Notes: generated by a model from the letters alone, not told the origin. DNA of 64,000 nt from Gallintestinimicrobium propionicum (GCF_025567525.1 NZ_JAOQJY010000019.1:1-64000); one strand, 5' to 3'. Shown: positions 8,660 to 18,224, numbered from the stretch's first letter. Numbers and translations are program-made.

Positions 8660-9578
8660 ACGGCAAAAGCGTTTTCCAATCGGATATCGAATTCAAAATG
8701 GCAGGGCAGAGGTTGTCCCGGAAGAGGCAGAGTTGGTACAACGTATTTTTCGGGATTATTTGGAAGGATCTACCACTTATGGAATTGCAAAGTGGATGAC
8801 AGAGTTGGGAGTGCTGAATGCAAACGGACATCCTTCATGGAGTCATGCCTCTATCGGAAATTTGCTGAAGAACCCAAGATATTGCGGGGATGAATATTAT
8901 CCGCCAATTATTTCAAAGGAGTTGTTTCTGCAGGTACAGGAGAGACGGGAAAATAGAACCAGCCAGCTGGGACGCAGGTATCATCCAAACAGTCATGCAG
9001 GCAAGGGCATTTTGAATGGAAAGATCTTTTGCGGAACGTGTGGATTAGAATATCGAAAATATGCGAAGAAGCGGCAAAAGCCCGGAGAAGATAAATGGTG
9101 CTGGAAATGTTCCAAGTATCAGAATGGGAGGAAGGTATCCTGCGGAAACCGGATTCTGTCAGAGGAGCAGATAAAAAATGCAGCACTAACAGCCATGAAT
9201 CTGGTGGTGGAGCATCCGGAACTGGCACAGGAGGTTCAGAAAGAGAGCGCAGCAGTGGAAACACCCAAATACAGGAAGCTGACAAGACAGATTGAAGAAC
9301 TTCTGCAGATTGAAGAGTTTTCGGCAGAAGAGATCAAAACATTGCTTTACGAGAGGGCAATGGAACAGTATCAATCTGCAGAGATAGAAAGCCGCGCTTA
9401 TTATGGAAGGAAGATTGAAGAAATCCTGTGCAGAGGTGGAAAACAGGAATATTTTAATGAAAAATGCTTTCAAAAGACAGTGGAGAAAATCATGGTTTTT
9501 AAGAATGGAACCATGGATGTACATATGAAGAATGGAGTCGTAATCCAGATAAAAGAAGATGGAGGCGGGAAGCAGTGA
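8646..9578 (+). CDS. Serine recombinase-like protein lacking the catalytic domain
   Basis: 310 aa from ATG 8646, with GGGGATTGGAAG just upstream; the longer frame from 8601 only reads through the previous gene. It starts directly at the recombinase DNA-binding domain (RFPIGYRI, VPEEAELVQRIFRDY, SHASIGNLLKNPRYCGDEYY), followed by a zinc ribbon (FCGTCGLEYRK, KVSCGN) and a helical tail. The whole resolvase domain, including the serine, is absent, so it cannot cut DNA by itself. It is intact and coupled to both neighbours, and the same arrangement recurs in the decayed copy at 19409, so this is a maintained architecture, probably a DNA-binding partner or directionality factor (inference). Confidence 0.85.
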   Translation: MAGIKRQKRFPIGYRIQNGRAEVVPEEAELVQRIFRDYLEGSTTYGIAKWMTELGVLNANGHPSWSHASIGNLLKNPRYCGDEYYPPIISKELFLQVQERRENRTSQLGRRYHPNSHAGKGILNGKIFCGTCGLEYRKYAKKRQKPGEDKWCWKCSKYQNGRKVSCGNRILSEEQIKNAALTAMNLVVEHPELAQEVQKESAAVETPKYRKLTRQIEELLQIEEFSAEEIKTLLYERAMEQYQSAEIESRAYYGRKIEEILCRGGKQEYFNEKCFQKTVEKIMVFKNGTMDVHMKNGVVIQIKEDGGGKQ

Positions 9579-11224
9579 TGGAGGCAAGTATAAAAAAGAA
9601 CATATCGATCATACCGGCAAAACCGGCGTATGACCGGAGCATCCGGCCGCAAATGCGAACCCTTCGGGTGGCAGCCTACTGCCGTGTCAGCACCCTGATG
9701 GAACAGCAGGAATCCAGTTATGAAGCTCAGGTACAATATTATACAGAGAAAATCAAAAGCAATCCGAACTGGAAACTGGCAGGGATTTATGCAGATGACG
9801 GAAAGAGCGCGACAAGTACCAGAAAAAGAGCGGATTTCCAGTCCATGATCGATGACTGCATGGCAGGAAAGATTGACATGGTCATTACAAAATCCATCAG
9901 CCGTTTTGCCAGAAATACCGTAGACTCCCTGACAAATATCCGGAAGCTAAAAGAAAAGAACATTGCTGTATTTTTTGAAAAAGAGGGGATTAACACTCTG
10001 GAGGGAAGCGGGGAACTGCTGATTACGATCCTGAGCAGCCAGGCACAGGAGGAAAGCCGGAATATCAGCGAAAACTGTCACTGGGGAATTGTGAGACGGT
10101 TTGAAGCAGGACAGGTTATTGTCAACCACAATAAGTTCCTTGGATATACGAAGGATAAGGACGGAAATCTGGTGGTAGTACCGGAAGAGGCGGAACTGGT
10201 GCGGAGAATATACAGGCTTTTTCTGGAGGGGAACAGCAGCTATAGGATTAAAAGAATCCTGGAATCAGAGGGGATCAGGACAGTGACCGGCAATACCGTA
10301 TGGCAGGCAACCGTGATTGATAAGATGCTGACCAATGAGAAATACATGGGGGATGCCCTCCTGCAGAAGACCTATACCGTAGATTTTCTGACGAAGAAGA
10401 AGGTAGTCAATAAGGGGATTGTTCCCCAGTATTATATAGAGGATGACCATGAAGCCATCATACCAAAAGAATTATTTTACCGGGTACAGGAGGAGAAAGC
10501 CAGACGAGGAAATATTTACCGGGCAGCCATCAAGAAAAAGAGGGGAGAGGAGAAGAGTAAGTACAGCGGCAAGTATGCGCTGTCGGGTCTGATGATCTGC
10601 GCAGAATGCGGACAGCCCTACCGGAGGCAGGTGTGGTCTAAATATGGAAAGAAAAGCGCTGTGTGGAGATGTGATAACCGGTTGAAACATGGTTCCGAGC
10701 GGTGTAAAAATTCCCCGACATTAAAAGAGGAAATCCTTCATGAAGCCATCATGATGGCAATTGGCAAGGTGGTAGAGGATCAGGGCGAATTTGTGCAGGC
10801 ATTCCGTGAAAACGTGATCCGGATTATCGGAAGCTATGGAAACAAAGCAAAACCGACAGAATACAATACAGAGATTCAGGAACTGGAGAAGCATCTGATG
10901 TCGCTGATTGAGGAAAGTGCCAAAGGAAACTGCGGAGAGGAAGATTTTGATCGGGAATACCGGAGAGTTACGGCGCATCTGAAGGAGTTGAGAAAGAGAA
11001 AAGAACAGTCCAGGAAGGAACAACGTCTGGCAGAAGCCTATGATCAGAGAGCTGGAGAGGTGGACGATTATATAAGGAAAGCAGGGGTACTGAGCAGGGA
11101 ATTTGATAATGATCTGGTGTGGAGGCTGATCCAGACGGTTAAGGTTATTAATCAGAATAAGATCGAGCTTCAGTTCCGGTCGGGGATCGTGATGGTGCAG
11201 AGGCTGGATAAGTGGGAAAATTAG
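9578..11224 (+). CDS. Large serine recombinase 3
   Basis: 548 aa; ATG 9578 overlaps the previous stop as TGATG. Catalytic domain about residues 30-180 with AAYCRVS (Ser38), SYEAQVQYY, ITKSISRFARNTVDS and ILSSQAQEESRNISEN; then the recombinase domain (VPEEAELVRRIYRLFLEG, KMLTNEKYMGDALLQKTYTVDFLT), zinc ribbon (CAECGQPYRR, RCDNR, RCKN) and a long coiled coil. It is closely related to the recombinase at 20376. The three genes probably act together in moving one element. No terminator lies between them, so they form one operon. Confidence 0.93.
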   Translation: MEASIKKNISIIPAKPAYDRSIRPQMRTLRVAAYCRVSTLMEQQESSYEAQVQYYTEKIKSNPNWKLAGIYADDGKSATSTRKRADFQSMIDDCMAGKIDMVITKSISRFARNTVDSLTNIRKLKEKNIAVFFEKEGINTLEGSGELLITILSSQAQEESRNISENCHWGIVRRFEAGQVIVNHNKFLGYTKDKDGNLVVVPEEAELVRRIYRLFLEGNSSYRIKRILESEGIRTVTGNTVWQATVIDKMLTNEKYMGDALLQKTYTVDFLTKKKVVNKGIVPQYYIEDDHEAIIPKELFYRVQEEKARRGNIYRAAIKKKRGEEKSKYSGKYALSGLMICAECGQPYRRQVWSKYGKKSAVWRCDNRLKHGSERCKNSPTLKEEILHEAIMMAIGKVVEDQGEFVQAFRENVIRIIGSYGNKAKPTEYNTEIQELEKHLMSLIEESAKGNCGEEDFDREYRRVTAHLKELRKRKEQSRKEQRLAEAYDQRAGEVDDYIRKAGVLSREFDNDLVWRLIQTVKVINQNKIELQFRSGIVMVQRLDKWEN

Positions 11225-11395
11225 AAATTGATATCAGGAAAGAAATACGGGAACCGTCGGGTTAAAAATATAAAATCTAAACATAAAATGAGGCAGAGCG
11301 AACCTTGCAACAGAAGTGTGCCTGTGATAAAATTTAAGTATGATAGGGAAAGTATATGCTTCTGATAAAAACAGGCAGAGAAAGGAAGCAGAGAG

Positions 11396-12208
11396 ATGAG
11401 TAAGGATTGGGAAGAAAAGTTCAGACCGGAAGATCTGCAGAGAATCCGTGGATTTCGTCTGATGGATGATGACTTTATGTCAAAATGTTTTGAGGAAAAT
11501 ATCGAATGTACGGAACTGGTGCTGCAGATTGTGCTTGGCAGAGATGATTTGAAGGTGGAAAAGGTAGCAATCCAGCATCAGCTTAAAAATCTGCAGGGCA
11601 GATCAATTATTTTTGATATTTATGCGACGGATCATGCCGGAAAAAGATATAATGTAGAAATCCAGAGAGCAGATCGCGGTGCGGGAGCAAAGAGAGCCAG
11701 ATATCACAGCAGTTTGATCGATGCTAATGTGACTGAGCCGGGAGAAAAGCTGGAAAATCTGGTGGAAACTTATGTAATCTTTATTACAGAGCATGATGTG
11801 CTGGGAAAGGGAAAACCGATTTATCATATTGACCGGGTAATCAAAGAAACTGGTGAGAACTTTGGCGATGAGGCACATATTTTATATGTGAATGGCGAAT
11901 ACCGGGATGAATCGCCCATAGGGACCCTGATGCATGATTTTTCCTGTACAAATGCGAAGGATATAAAGTATAGAACATTGGCTGAACGTGTAAGATATTT
12001 CAAGGAAGATGAGAAAGGAGTGGCAGCTATGTGTAAGGCGATGGAAGATATGCGGGATGAGGCTGCTTTGGCAGCACGGTTAGCGGAAAGAAAAGAAGTG
12101 GCAAGCAGACTTTTGAAAAAAGGTGCGATGTCTTTTGAGGAGATTGCTGAGATTTCTCAGTTATCTGTAGAGGAGGTTCGTGCATTGGCGGGTAAAAGAG
12201 GGGCTTGA
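11396..12208 (+). CDS. Rpn-type PD-(D/E)XK nuclease/transposase family protein
   Basis: 270 aa, start supported by GGAAGCAGAGAG. Residues 1-200 follow the PD-(D/E)XK_2 pattern: FMSKCFEEN, then FDIYATDHAGKRYNVEIQRAD, in which the Asp and the ExQ motif are the expected metal-binding residues, and YVIFITEHD. The C-terminal 60 residues hold a helical region ending in a helix-turn-helix-like SFEEIAEISQLSVEEVRAL. Family members (RpnA-type) promote RecA-independent recombination through DNA cleavage and are often scattered as selfish single genes. Monocistronic, with a terminator after it. Confidence 0.85.
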   Translation: MSKDWEEKFRPEDLQRIRGFRLMDDDFMSKCFEENIECTELVLQIVLGRDDLKVEKVAIQHQLKNLQGRSIIFDIYATDHAGKRYNVEIQRADRGAGAKRARYHSSLIDANVTEPGEKLENLVETYVIFITEHDVLGKGKPIYHIDRVIKETGENFGDEAHILYVNGEYRDESPIGTLMHDFSCTNAKDIKYRTLAERVRYFKEDEKGVAAMCKAMEDMRDEAALAARLAERKEVASRLLKKGAMSFEEIAEISQLSVEEVRALAGKRGA

Positions 12209-12257
12209 TTTAGTGATAAATTACAAATAAGATTGATTTTGTAGTAAAAAATGATAG

Positions 12258-12290
12258 AAGGGTTGCCGGAAGGTGGTAACCCTTTTATTA
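12258..12290 (+). terminator. Rho-independent terminator
   Basis: AAGGGTTGCC (12258-12267) pairs with GGTAACCCTT (12275-12284), followed by T-rich sequence, downstream of the Rpn-type gene. Confidence 0.8.
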
Positions 12291-12363
12291 GTTAAAGCGT
12301 ATTATAATTGCTTAACGGGAAGGTTTAAGTTTAAGAATCAAATATGTAAGCGGAGGAGAAAAA

Positions 12364-13419
12364 GTGATTTTATATCATATAACATCACTAGAGAAACCAA
12401 TTCAGAGTATTTTGATTCCCAAGATACCAGATGAAACAGAAATAGGTGAGAATTATACAGAAAAGAGAATCTGTTTAGCGCCTAGTATTCTGGAATGTCT
12501 TAAATCAGCGGAAATCGTAAACAAATTTGATGATGAAGTAGGATTGGTTAGAGTTTATAAGGTTAAAATTAATGAAGATGATCCAAATCTGGTCGGTTGG
12601 AATAAACTATATGAAGAAGGACTTGTGCCAGATGCAGCACTAACACATGAGTATTGGTATAAAAAGCCAATTATGCCTATTGAATGTAGTGTTTATAGAG
12701 TTTCGGGATGGACAAAAAAAGAATATATTATAGTGGATGCTGTTCAAAAAGAACAGATTAAAAAGATTTTATTTGAAATGAAATTATACGATGGGCAGAT
12801 TGAGAAATGGAGTGCTTTTGATATAGTTAATTATTGGCTGCCACTTCATGGAGAAATTTGGGTCGAGAGGTTCAAACAGAGATTAGTGCATAGTGTTATT
12901 GATTATACTCCTGAGAGTGCTAAGATGTATGAGTCGCTGTTTGGTGAAAAACCAAAATTGTCACATGAGGAGCAAGATTTTCATATAAATAAATATTTGG
13001 AAACGTGTACAATAGTAAAAGAAAGTAGTATGGAAAAAACGGATTTATTCCAATTTGAAAAATGTTATAGTGAGGAAATTAAAATATACAAAAAAGAATA
13101 CAAATTGATATTAGCATGGGAATTTATTTTACCAGATTTTGTCTGGAGGAATAATGCTTATTTGTGGAAAATAAAAGACAGTTTTGGAAATATAACTGCA
13201 TTTTTATACTACTTTATTGAACAGAGTGGAAAGTATAATATTTCATGTTTAGAAGTTGTACCTTTTATGAGAAATCAGGGAATGGGTGAGAAAATCATAA
13301 AACAATTTTTTGATATGAACAGCATCAATCCAAGAGATATTCGTGTAGAACCACCGAATTTGGCAACGGCTAAATTTTGGAGAAAATGTGGTGTTGAATG
13401 TTCTTGCCCAGAAGAGTGA
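12364..13419 (+). CDS. YHIT-type N-terminal domain fused to GNAT acetyltransferase
   Basis: 351 aa from a GTG/ATT-type start: GTGATTTTATATCAT at 12364 with GGAGGAG upstream. The first about 130 residues open with ILYHITSL and include RICLAPSILECLKSA, a layout reminiscent of ADP-ribosyltransferase-like or related phage-conflict domains, but I cannot assign it. Residues about 215-350 resemble a GNAT N-acetyltransferase: LAWEFILPDF, then SCLEVVPFMRNQGMGEKII (acetyl-CoA loop) and ATAKFWRKCGV. AT-rich and in tandem with the zinc-ribbon/HEPN-like gene, so the pair may be a conflict or toxin-antitoxin unit (inference). Confidence 0.55.
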   Translation: MILYHITSLEKPIQSILIPKIPDETEIGENYTEKRICLAPSILECLKSAEIVNKFDDEVGLVRVYKVKINEDDPNLVGWNKLYEEGLVPDAALTHEYWYKKPIMPIECSVYRVSGWTKKEYIIVDAVQKEQIKKILFEMKLYDGQIEKWSAFDIVNYWLPLHGEIWVERFKQRLVHSVIDYTPESAKMYESLFGEKPKLSHEEQDFHINKYLETCTIVKESSMEKTDLFQFEKCYSEEIKIYKKEYKLILAWEFILPDFVWRNNAYLWKIKDSFGNITAFLYYFIEQSGKYNISCLEVVPFMRNQGMGEKIIKQFFDMNSINPRDIRVEPPNLATAKFWRKCGVECSCPEE

Positions 13420-13483
13420 TTAAATATGGGTGAAAGAAAATTTGGAATGATATTAAAATAGACTACACGAGGAGGAACATGGG

Positions 13484-14848
13484 GTGGTATACAATTGTTT
13501 TATAAGATGTCATGTCTGTGGCAGTATAACACGAGTCAGGTTACAAGTTGGTTGGCAGGAGGAACATCCAATTGTCGTAGCGTGTAGAAAATGTGGGATT
13601 TCTTTAAATGGAAAAGTTAAAATAGGGCAGGATATGCCGGGATTGGAATTCAGTTTTGAGAATGCAGAAATTCTAAGAGAGGATGAATCGGCAGATTATG
13701 TTGTTGAATGTTCCGGAGAATTTCCAACTAAAAAGCTAAGTACTGATGAGAGAGAGTTTGTACCATCTCCATTTATGAGAAACCAAAGTCGAATGCAGGA
13801 GAATAATGGATATGAGAAATTTACAAGAAGTGTATCCAGATTAATGGAAACTGCACAGAACTGGGCACAATATAAAAGAATATTGGATTTGTCTCAGAAC
13901 GGAAATAAAGGCTATCTAATTCAAGAGGTGAAGAAACTGATTCCAGAGCAGTTTGCTCCAGGAACTAATGAGTTGGAAATTTTAAGAGCGGTGCATCTGG
14001 TAGAGATTATGGGATTTATTACACCGTTGAGGGATGATGTTATTTCAGAACATGAAGTAAGTGATAGTGTGCTAAAGTTGGATTTTGATCAGATAAGAGA
14101 ATTGATAGAGTATTTAAATGCTCATGAAGGATATAGATTGGAAGATTTGCAATCTACAATCTATCAAATGCTGAGCGAGTTTATTGAGGTTTATCAATAC
14201 TTGATCCCAGCATTTGCTACTCAGTTTTGTAAAGCAGATAGCATCGACTTTGCAGAGGAAGGATCGACAACAAGCAGTTTTGATTTGGTAAAACAGTTTT
14301 ATTTAGATGTATATGAAGCTTTGGGAAATATATTAATTTTACCAGTTGCGTTAAACAACATAAAGTTTCGAGGAAATTTCAAGAAAGTCAAACCTGGATT
14401 AGAAAGAAGAGTTAATTCTTTGGACGATTTCTTTGGGCTTTCCAAAGCAAATAGATATCACTTATGTGATAGTGAAGAAATTTATACGGAGTATTTGCAG
14501 GTTATCATTAATGCGAAATTGCGCAATGCAATAGGACATAATGATGTTAAATATGATGCGATTTCTCAACAAATAACATATATACCAGATCCTAAAGATA
14601 GATTGAAGAGTAGGACAGAATACCTTTTGGAATTTGAAAACGAAGCATTACACTTATTCCAGGCAATCTTGGTGATTGCAGAATATCTGTATAAGATAAA
14701 AGAATTTGCATTGATCGATAAAGGACATAGGCCAGCAGAATTGGGTATGCCATCAAAGAAGTTGAAAACCGGAAGAAACGATTTGTGTCCTTGTGGAAGC
14801 GGAAAGAAATTTAAAAAGTGTTGTTTAGGGAAAGGTTTATATGATTGA
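13484..14848 (+). CDS. Zinc-ribbon, HEPN-like and SEC-C domain protein
   Basis: 454 aa from GTG 13484, eight bases after GGAGGA. N-terminus: a zinc ribbon with Cys pairs CHVCG and CRKCG (about residues 8-37). Middle: an all-helical region of about 300 residues containing LRNAIGHND at about 346, which fits the HEPN ribonuclease motif R-N-x3-H. C-terminus: a SEC-C metal-binding motif CPCGSGKKFKKCC. Zinc ribbon plus SEC-C suggests nucleic-acid or ribosome contact; the HEPN motif suggests RNA cleavage. It sits in an island with other conflict genes. The domain order is seen; activity is inference. Confidence 0.6.
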   Translation: MVYNCFIRCHVCGSITRVRLQVGWQEEHPIVVACRKCGISLNGKVKIGQDMPGLEFSFENAEILREDESADYVVECSGEFPTKKLSTDEREFVPSPFMRNQSRMQENNGYEKFTRSVSRLMETAQNWAQYKRILDLSQNGNKGYLIQEVKKLIPEQFAPGTNELEILRAVHLVEIMGFITPLRDDVISEHEVSDSVLKLDFDQIRELIEYLNAHEGYRLEDLQSTIYQMLSEFIEVYQYLIPAFATQFCKADSIDFAEEGSTTSSFDLVKQFYLDVYEALGNILILPVALNNIKFRGNFKKVKPGLERRVNSLDDFFGLSKANRYHLCDSEEIYTEYLQVIINAKLRNAIGHNDVKYDAISQQITYIPDPKDRLKSRTEYLLEFENEALHLFQAILVIAEYLYKIKEFALIDKGHRPAELGMPSKKLKTGRNDLCPCGSGKKFKKCCLGKGLYD

Positions 14849-15304
14849 ATATATAGGAAATACCAAGGAAGAAATTAGTAGTTTAATGTGATAAGTATAT
14901 AGTTTGCAACGAAAGGTTAAAAGAAAGATATTAAGAATTATGAAAATACTTTGAACCTAGAGTAAAGATATAAAAGTAAAACTATGAATGGATTTTAGGC
15001 GAGTAATCGGTTCCCGTCAGGGACAAAATCTGCTTTTCAGGAATCTGTTTCACACCCTCAACACATGTGGAGACTGTTTGCCTTCTGTCCCGAAAACCGC
15101 AGTAAATCAAAGGTTTCTGCAATTTTGGAAGAAAAATAGATGTGTGTTTCAGTTTCCGCAGAGTGGCTATGAGGGAATTGATTTACCCCAGGGGATAGGC
15201 TTTGGGGAACGGATGATATATAATTTGGCGAAAGGATACTTTTTGGCAAAATAGTTTGTAAAAGAAATTGATATAAAAAACGAAAGTAGGGTGATTGGGT
15301 GAAG
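14849..15304. other. Gene-poor gap with a GC-richer relic
   Basis: No supported gene. A patch at about 14990-15250 is clearly GC-richer than the AT-rich genes on both sides and holds an 88-codon frame without a ribosome site or recognisable family. It is probably a remnant of another element. Confidence 0.4.
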
Positions 15305-15892
15305 ATGTTTGAATTTACAGCTTTAAAGTTATTGCACAAAGATATGATAGCAAAAGGGGAAGAAAGAGCAACTTTTCCATTTGAATTTAATGGAAAAATT
15401 TTTAGTTGCATTTTTTTGACAGATATAATTCCATATCGTTTGTATTTAACAACATTAGGATTATCACCAAAAGTATTCGAACTTGAGATAGAAAAAGGCT
15501 ATAAAACCCAAAGCTTCATTGCGGATTATAAAAAACTGATAGCATATCTTGAAATAAAATACGACCCAACACATAAGTTTGTTCCATTTGATTTTTTTGA
15601 AGCATTGAATAGAAGAATACCAAAGGAATTTAAAATGCGTCCGAATTATAGAGAAGTATTAGGAGTTGCCGCTAAAAGGAGAAATATTGAAGAAGAGGCT
15701 AAAATATATTTTTGTGGTTGGAGAAGGAATGCAATAGGGAAAAATGTAACAGAAAAAAATCTCGAAAAAACAAGGAGTGCTTTCGGAGATACAAAAGCAG
15801 AAATGTGTAAAAGGAAAAATATTAGTTCTTGCTGGACAGACCGTGATGTTGAAGAAGATTTGAGAAAATTAAATGATATAATTTCAATGTGA
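15305..15892 (+). CDS. DUF6037-like protein
   Basis: 195 aa from ATG 15305; GTG 15299 is an alternative. The segment ALKLLHKDMIAKGEER followed by FSCIFLTDIIPYRLYLTTLG agrees with my recollection of the DUF6037 family found in bacterial accessory islands; that assignment cannot be checked here. No known catalytic motif. The C-terminus is Lys/Arg-rich. It lies between conflict-type genes and the transposon. Function unknown. Confidence 0.5.
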   Translation: MFEFTALKLLHKDMIAKGEERATFPFEFNGKIFSCIFLTDIIPYRLYLTTLGLSPKVFELEIEKGYKTQSFIADYKKLIAYLEIKYDPTHKFVPFDFFEALNRRIPKEFKMRPNYREVLGVAAKRRNIEEEAKIYFCGWRRNAIGKNVTEKNLEKTRSAFGDTKAEMCKRKNISSCWTDRDVEEDLRKLNDIISM

Positions 15893-15909
15893 TTTTGGGA
15901 GGAAGAGAG

Positions 15910-16026
15910 ATGAATACAGAATTATTAGAGATAATGAAAATGGATATAAAGCGATGTGAGGTGTTATCCGGCAAATTAAACGCTGCTTCATTCGTCAGAT
16001 TAAAACAGGTATATTTCAATGTTTGA
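15910..16026 (+). pseudogene. Short gene probably cut by the neighbouring transposon
   Basis: A 38-aa frame with a strong ribosome site (GGGAGGAAGAGAG) starts 18 bases after the DUF6037-like gene: MNTELLEIMKMDIKRCEV onward. It ends abruptly at about the point where transposon sequence is expected to begin, so it is probably the 5' remainder of a longer gene in the same operon. Confidence 0.45.
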
Positions 16027-16115
16027 AGATGTCATAAGGCAAAATATTTTCGGGCATTCCGTCATGGTATTTTATGCAGAAGAACCATCATGCAGATTAC
16101 ATGATGGTTCCAGAG

Positions 16116-16919
16116 TTAACCGAGCTCACAGTCATTGATAGCCTGCATGACTGCATCGGCGGTTATGATATTTAAGTTTGCGCTGTTTCCAACTAAAAGG
16201 CTTGCGTTGCATAGCTTGTTGATCATACGTGGAGTACCATTGGCTGCATTCAGGATTGCTTCAAGGGCATTCTCCTCAAATACAGTCTGGGTACAGCCAG
16301 CACCTTTGAGTTTGGCATTTATATAGGAATGTTCTTCTGCTTTTGTCATGCCCTCAAGGTTATAATTCATGACAATCCTCTGGCGAAAAGGTTCATGGAT
16401 GCTCAAACGAAGGGTGCTGTTGAGCTGGGGTAAACCGGAAAGCAGGATGACAGCCCTGTCCCTGGAATCCATTTCAAAGTTGAACAGCATCTTCAGGTCG
16501 TTGAGCACAGCATTTCCGATGTAATTCGCCTCATCGATGATAATGACCGGTGTCTGACGTTTTTCAAGGACAGACCGGGTAATTTCTTCCTGTATGATCC
16601 GAAAGTTGTCTGTTTTTCGAAAAGCGGGCTGTGCACCAAGCTGTAATGCAAGGTTACGGTAAAAATCATTCACAGTCAGGGTGGAAAGGCTGGAATAGAC
16701 GACCTTATAAAGGGAAGAGTTAAGCCCGGAAGCCCAGCTGCGGACGGCAGTAGTCTTGCCTCTTCCAGCGCTTCCGGTAAGAAGTCCGAAGCCTTTTGTT
16801 GCAAGCAGGTAGTTAAGGCGGAATATGGTTTCCTTGTATTCCTGCGTTTCAACAAGGACTTCTTTTGAGTTTTTTAAGAACGGGTTGAACTCCAGCCCAT
16901 ATCTTGCTGTGTAATCCAT
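16116..16919 (-). CDS. AAA ATPase, TniB/ExeA-like transposition protein
   Basis: 267 aa from the ATG at 16919, with AAAGGAG nine bases upstream; this start avoids overlapping the transposase stop. Walker A is GSAGRGKTT (about residues 43-51), Walker B is VIIIDEAN, and GLPQLNSTLRL plus the late GTPRMINKLC follow the ExeA/TniB pattern (sensor region). It should be the target-selecting, transposase-activating ATPase of the element. It follows the transposase gene after two bases, so expression is coupled. Confidence 0.85.
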   Translation of the reverse strand: MDYTARYGLEFNPFLKNSKEVLVETQEYKETIFRLNYLLATKGFGLLTGSAGRGKTTAVRSWASGLNSSLYKVVYSSLSTLTVNDFYRNLALQLGAQPAFRKTDNFRIIQEEITRSVLEKRQTPVIIIDEANYIGNAVLNDLKMLFNFEMDSRDRAVILLSGLPQLNSTLRLSIHEPFRQRIVMNYNLEGMTKAEEHSYINAKLKGAGCTQTVFEENALEAILNAANGTPRMINKLCNASLLVGNSANLNIITADAVMQAINDCELG

Positions 16920-16921
16920 GG

Positions 16922-18166
16922 TTAATCGTCTCCTTTGCATAAGCGTACTTTTTCACGTTTGATTTCGGCATTCTCTGTCTTGTTGAGAAGGCGGATGGGA
17001 GTCAATGCCCCACCAGTCTCCACGATGAAAATTTCCTTCATATCAGGGGAATAGCGAAGACGGATGCGCTGGCGTGCAAACCGGTAATCCACTTCGTATT
17101 CAATCTGGTCGATGACGATGACACTGTCAGCAGAGACGCGACGCTCGATTTCCAGAAGAAAGTCTTTGGCGATGTCGTCATCGGAAAGGCGGCGGATCTG
17201 TTTCGGTTCTTTAAAGAACCTGTCCTGCGGCGACATTCCATGAAGGGAGGAATGAGGGGACTGGTTATACTGCTGTACAAATGCAAACAGGCTGCCACGC
17301 AGCTGATCAAGGGAATGAAAATCCCGCATATCAAGAGAAGCCATCCACTGGTCTTTCATGGTACGGAACCAGCGTTCAATCTTGGCTTTGCCGGTAGGGG
17401 TGTAAGGCTGGCAGTAGCTGAGTGTGGAGCCAATCCTTGCGGCGAGCAGTTCCATCTGTTTGTTTTTATAAGACTTGCCGTTATCGAAGTTGAATACCTT
17501 CGGGCGCCCGTACTTGGCAACCGCTGATTTCATAACGGATAAAAGATTGATGAAGTTATCATTATAAAAGACATCAATCCCGGTGATGAACCTGCTGGCA
17601 TCATCAATGAGTGCGATGATATAAACACGGTGCTTTTTGCCGCTCTCATCGGTAAGGCGGGGACCGACACTGCTGTCTCCACACCAGACCTCATTGATAT
17701 GCGGACGTTCATAACGCCTCATATCCTTGTTCGGAGTCTGCCTAAGTTCGTTCTGCAACTGATTTACAAAGCGGCAGACGGTAGATTCTGACACCTGTCC
17801 GTGAATCACGGAACCATCTGATTTCAGCTGTCTGTAGATGACTGCTGCGGACATGCGGGGATAGTTGGACTTGAAGTAGCGGATTCTTTCCTGAAGTTCA
17901 TCATCCAGCTTCCTGCTCATACCTGCATCGGAACGACCTTTCGGAATGAAACCATCAAATCCGTGCTTCTGGTAGTTCAGATACCATTTTTCGATGGTAG
18001 CGGGGGCATAATTGTGAAGTTTTCCATCAGGTCCGAGAATTCCTTTTGCAGAGATTTCCGTGTAAAAAGCAGACTTGCTGGGATAGTTTTCATCAAGACC
18101 TGCGATAAGCGGAGCAATCGTTCTGTACCGCATCAGAGCGATTTCCTGTTGTTTTTCCTGTTTCAT
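16922..18166 (-). CDS. DDE (rve integrase core) transposase
   Basis: 414 aa, start supported by AAAGGAGG. Residues 1-120 carry helix-turn-helix DNA-binding segments (ATIEKWYLNYQKHGFDGF, SESTVCRFVNQL). The catalytic core shows the three acidic residues in VWCGDSS, VFNFDNGKS and GKAKIERWF. The C-terminus is a Mu-transposase beta-barrel-like region. It cuts and joins transposon ends, working with the ATPase encoded next to it. Confidence 0.9.
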   Translation of the reverse strand: MKQEKQQEIALMRYRTIAPLIAGLDENYPSKSAFYTEISAKGILGPDGKLHNYAPATIEKWYLNYQKHGFDGFIPKGRSDAGMSRKLDDELQERIRYFKSNYPRMSAAVIYRQLKSDGSVIHGQVSESTVCRFVNQLQNELRQTPNKDMRRYERPHINEVWCGDSSVGPRLTDESGKKHRVYIIALIDDASRFITGIDVFYNDNFINLLSVMKSAVAKYGRPKVFNFDNGKSYKNKQMELLAARIGSTLSYCQPYTPTGKAKIERWFRTMKDQWMASLDMRDFHSLDQLRGSLFAFVQQYNQSPHSSLHGMSPQDRFFKEPKQIRRLSDDDIAKDFLLEIERRVSADSVIVIDQIEYEVDYRFARQRIRLRYSPDMKEIFIVETGGALTPIRLLNKTENAEIKREKVRLCKGDD

Positions 18167-18224
18167 AGTGTTAAACCTCCTTTTTCACAAGGATACTGGA
18201 AAGTATGAAGGCTGTCGTGTAAGG

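Noticed and set aside
14988..15254. 88-codon frame in the gap before the DUF6037-like gene
   Set aside because: No ribosome site and no recognisable domain; reported only as a GC-richer relic.
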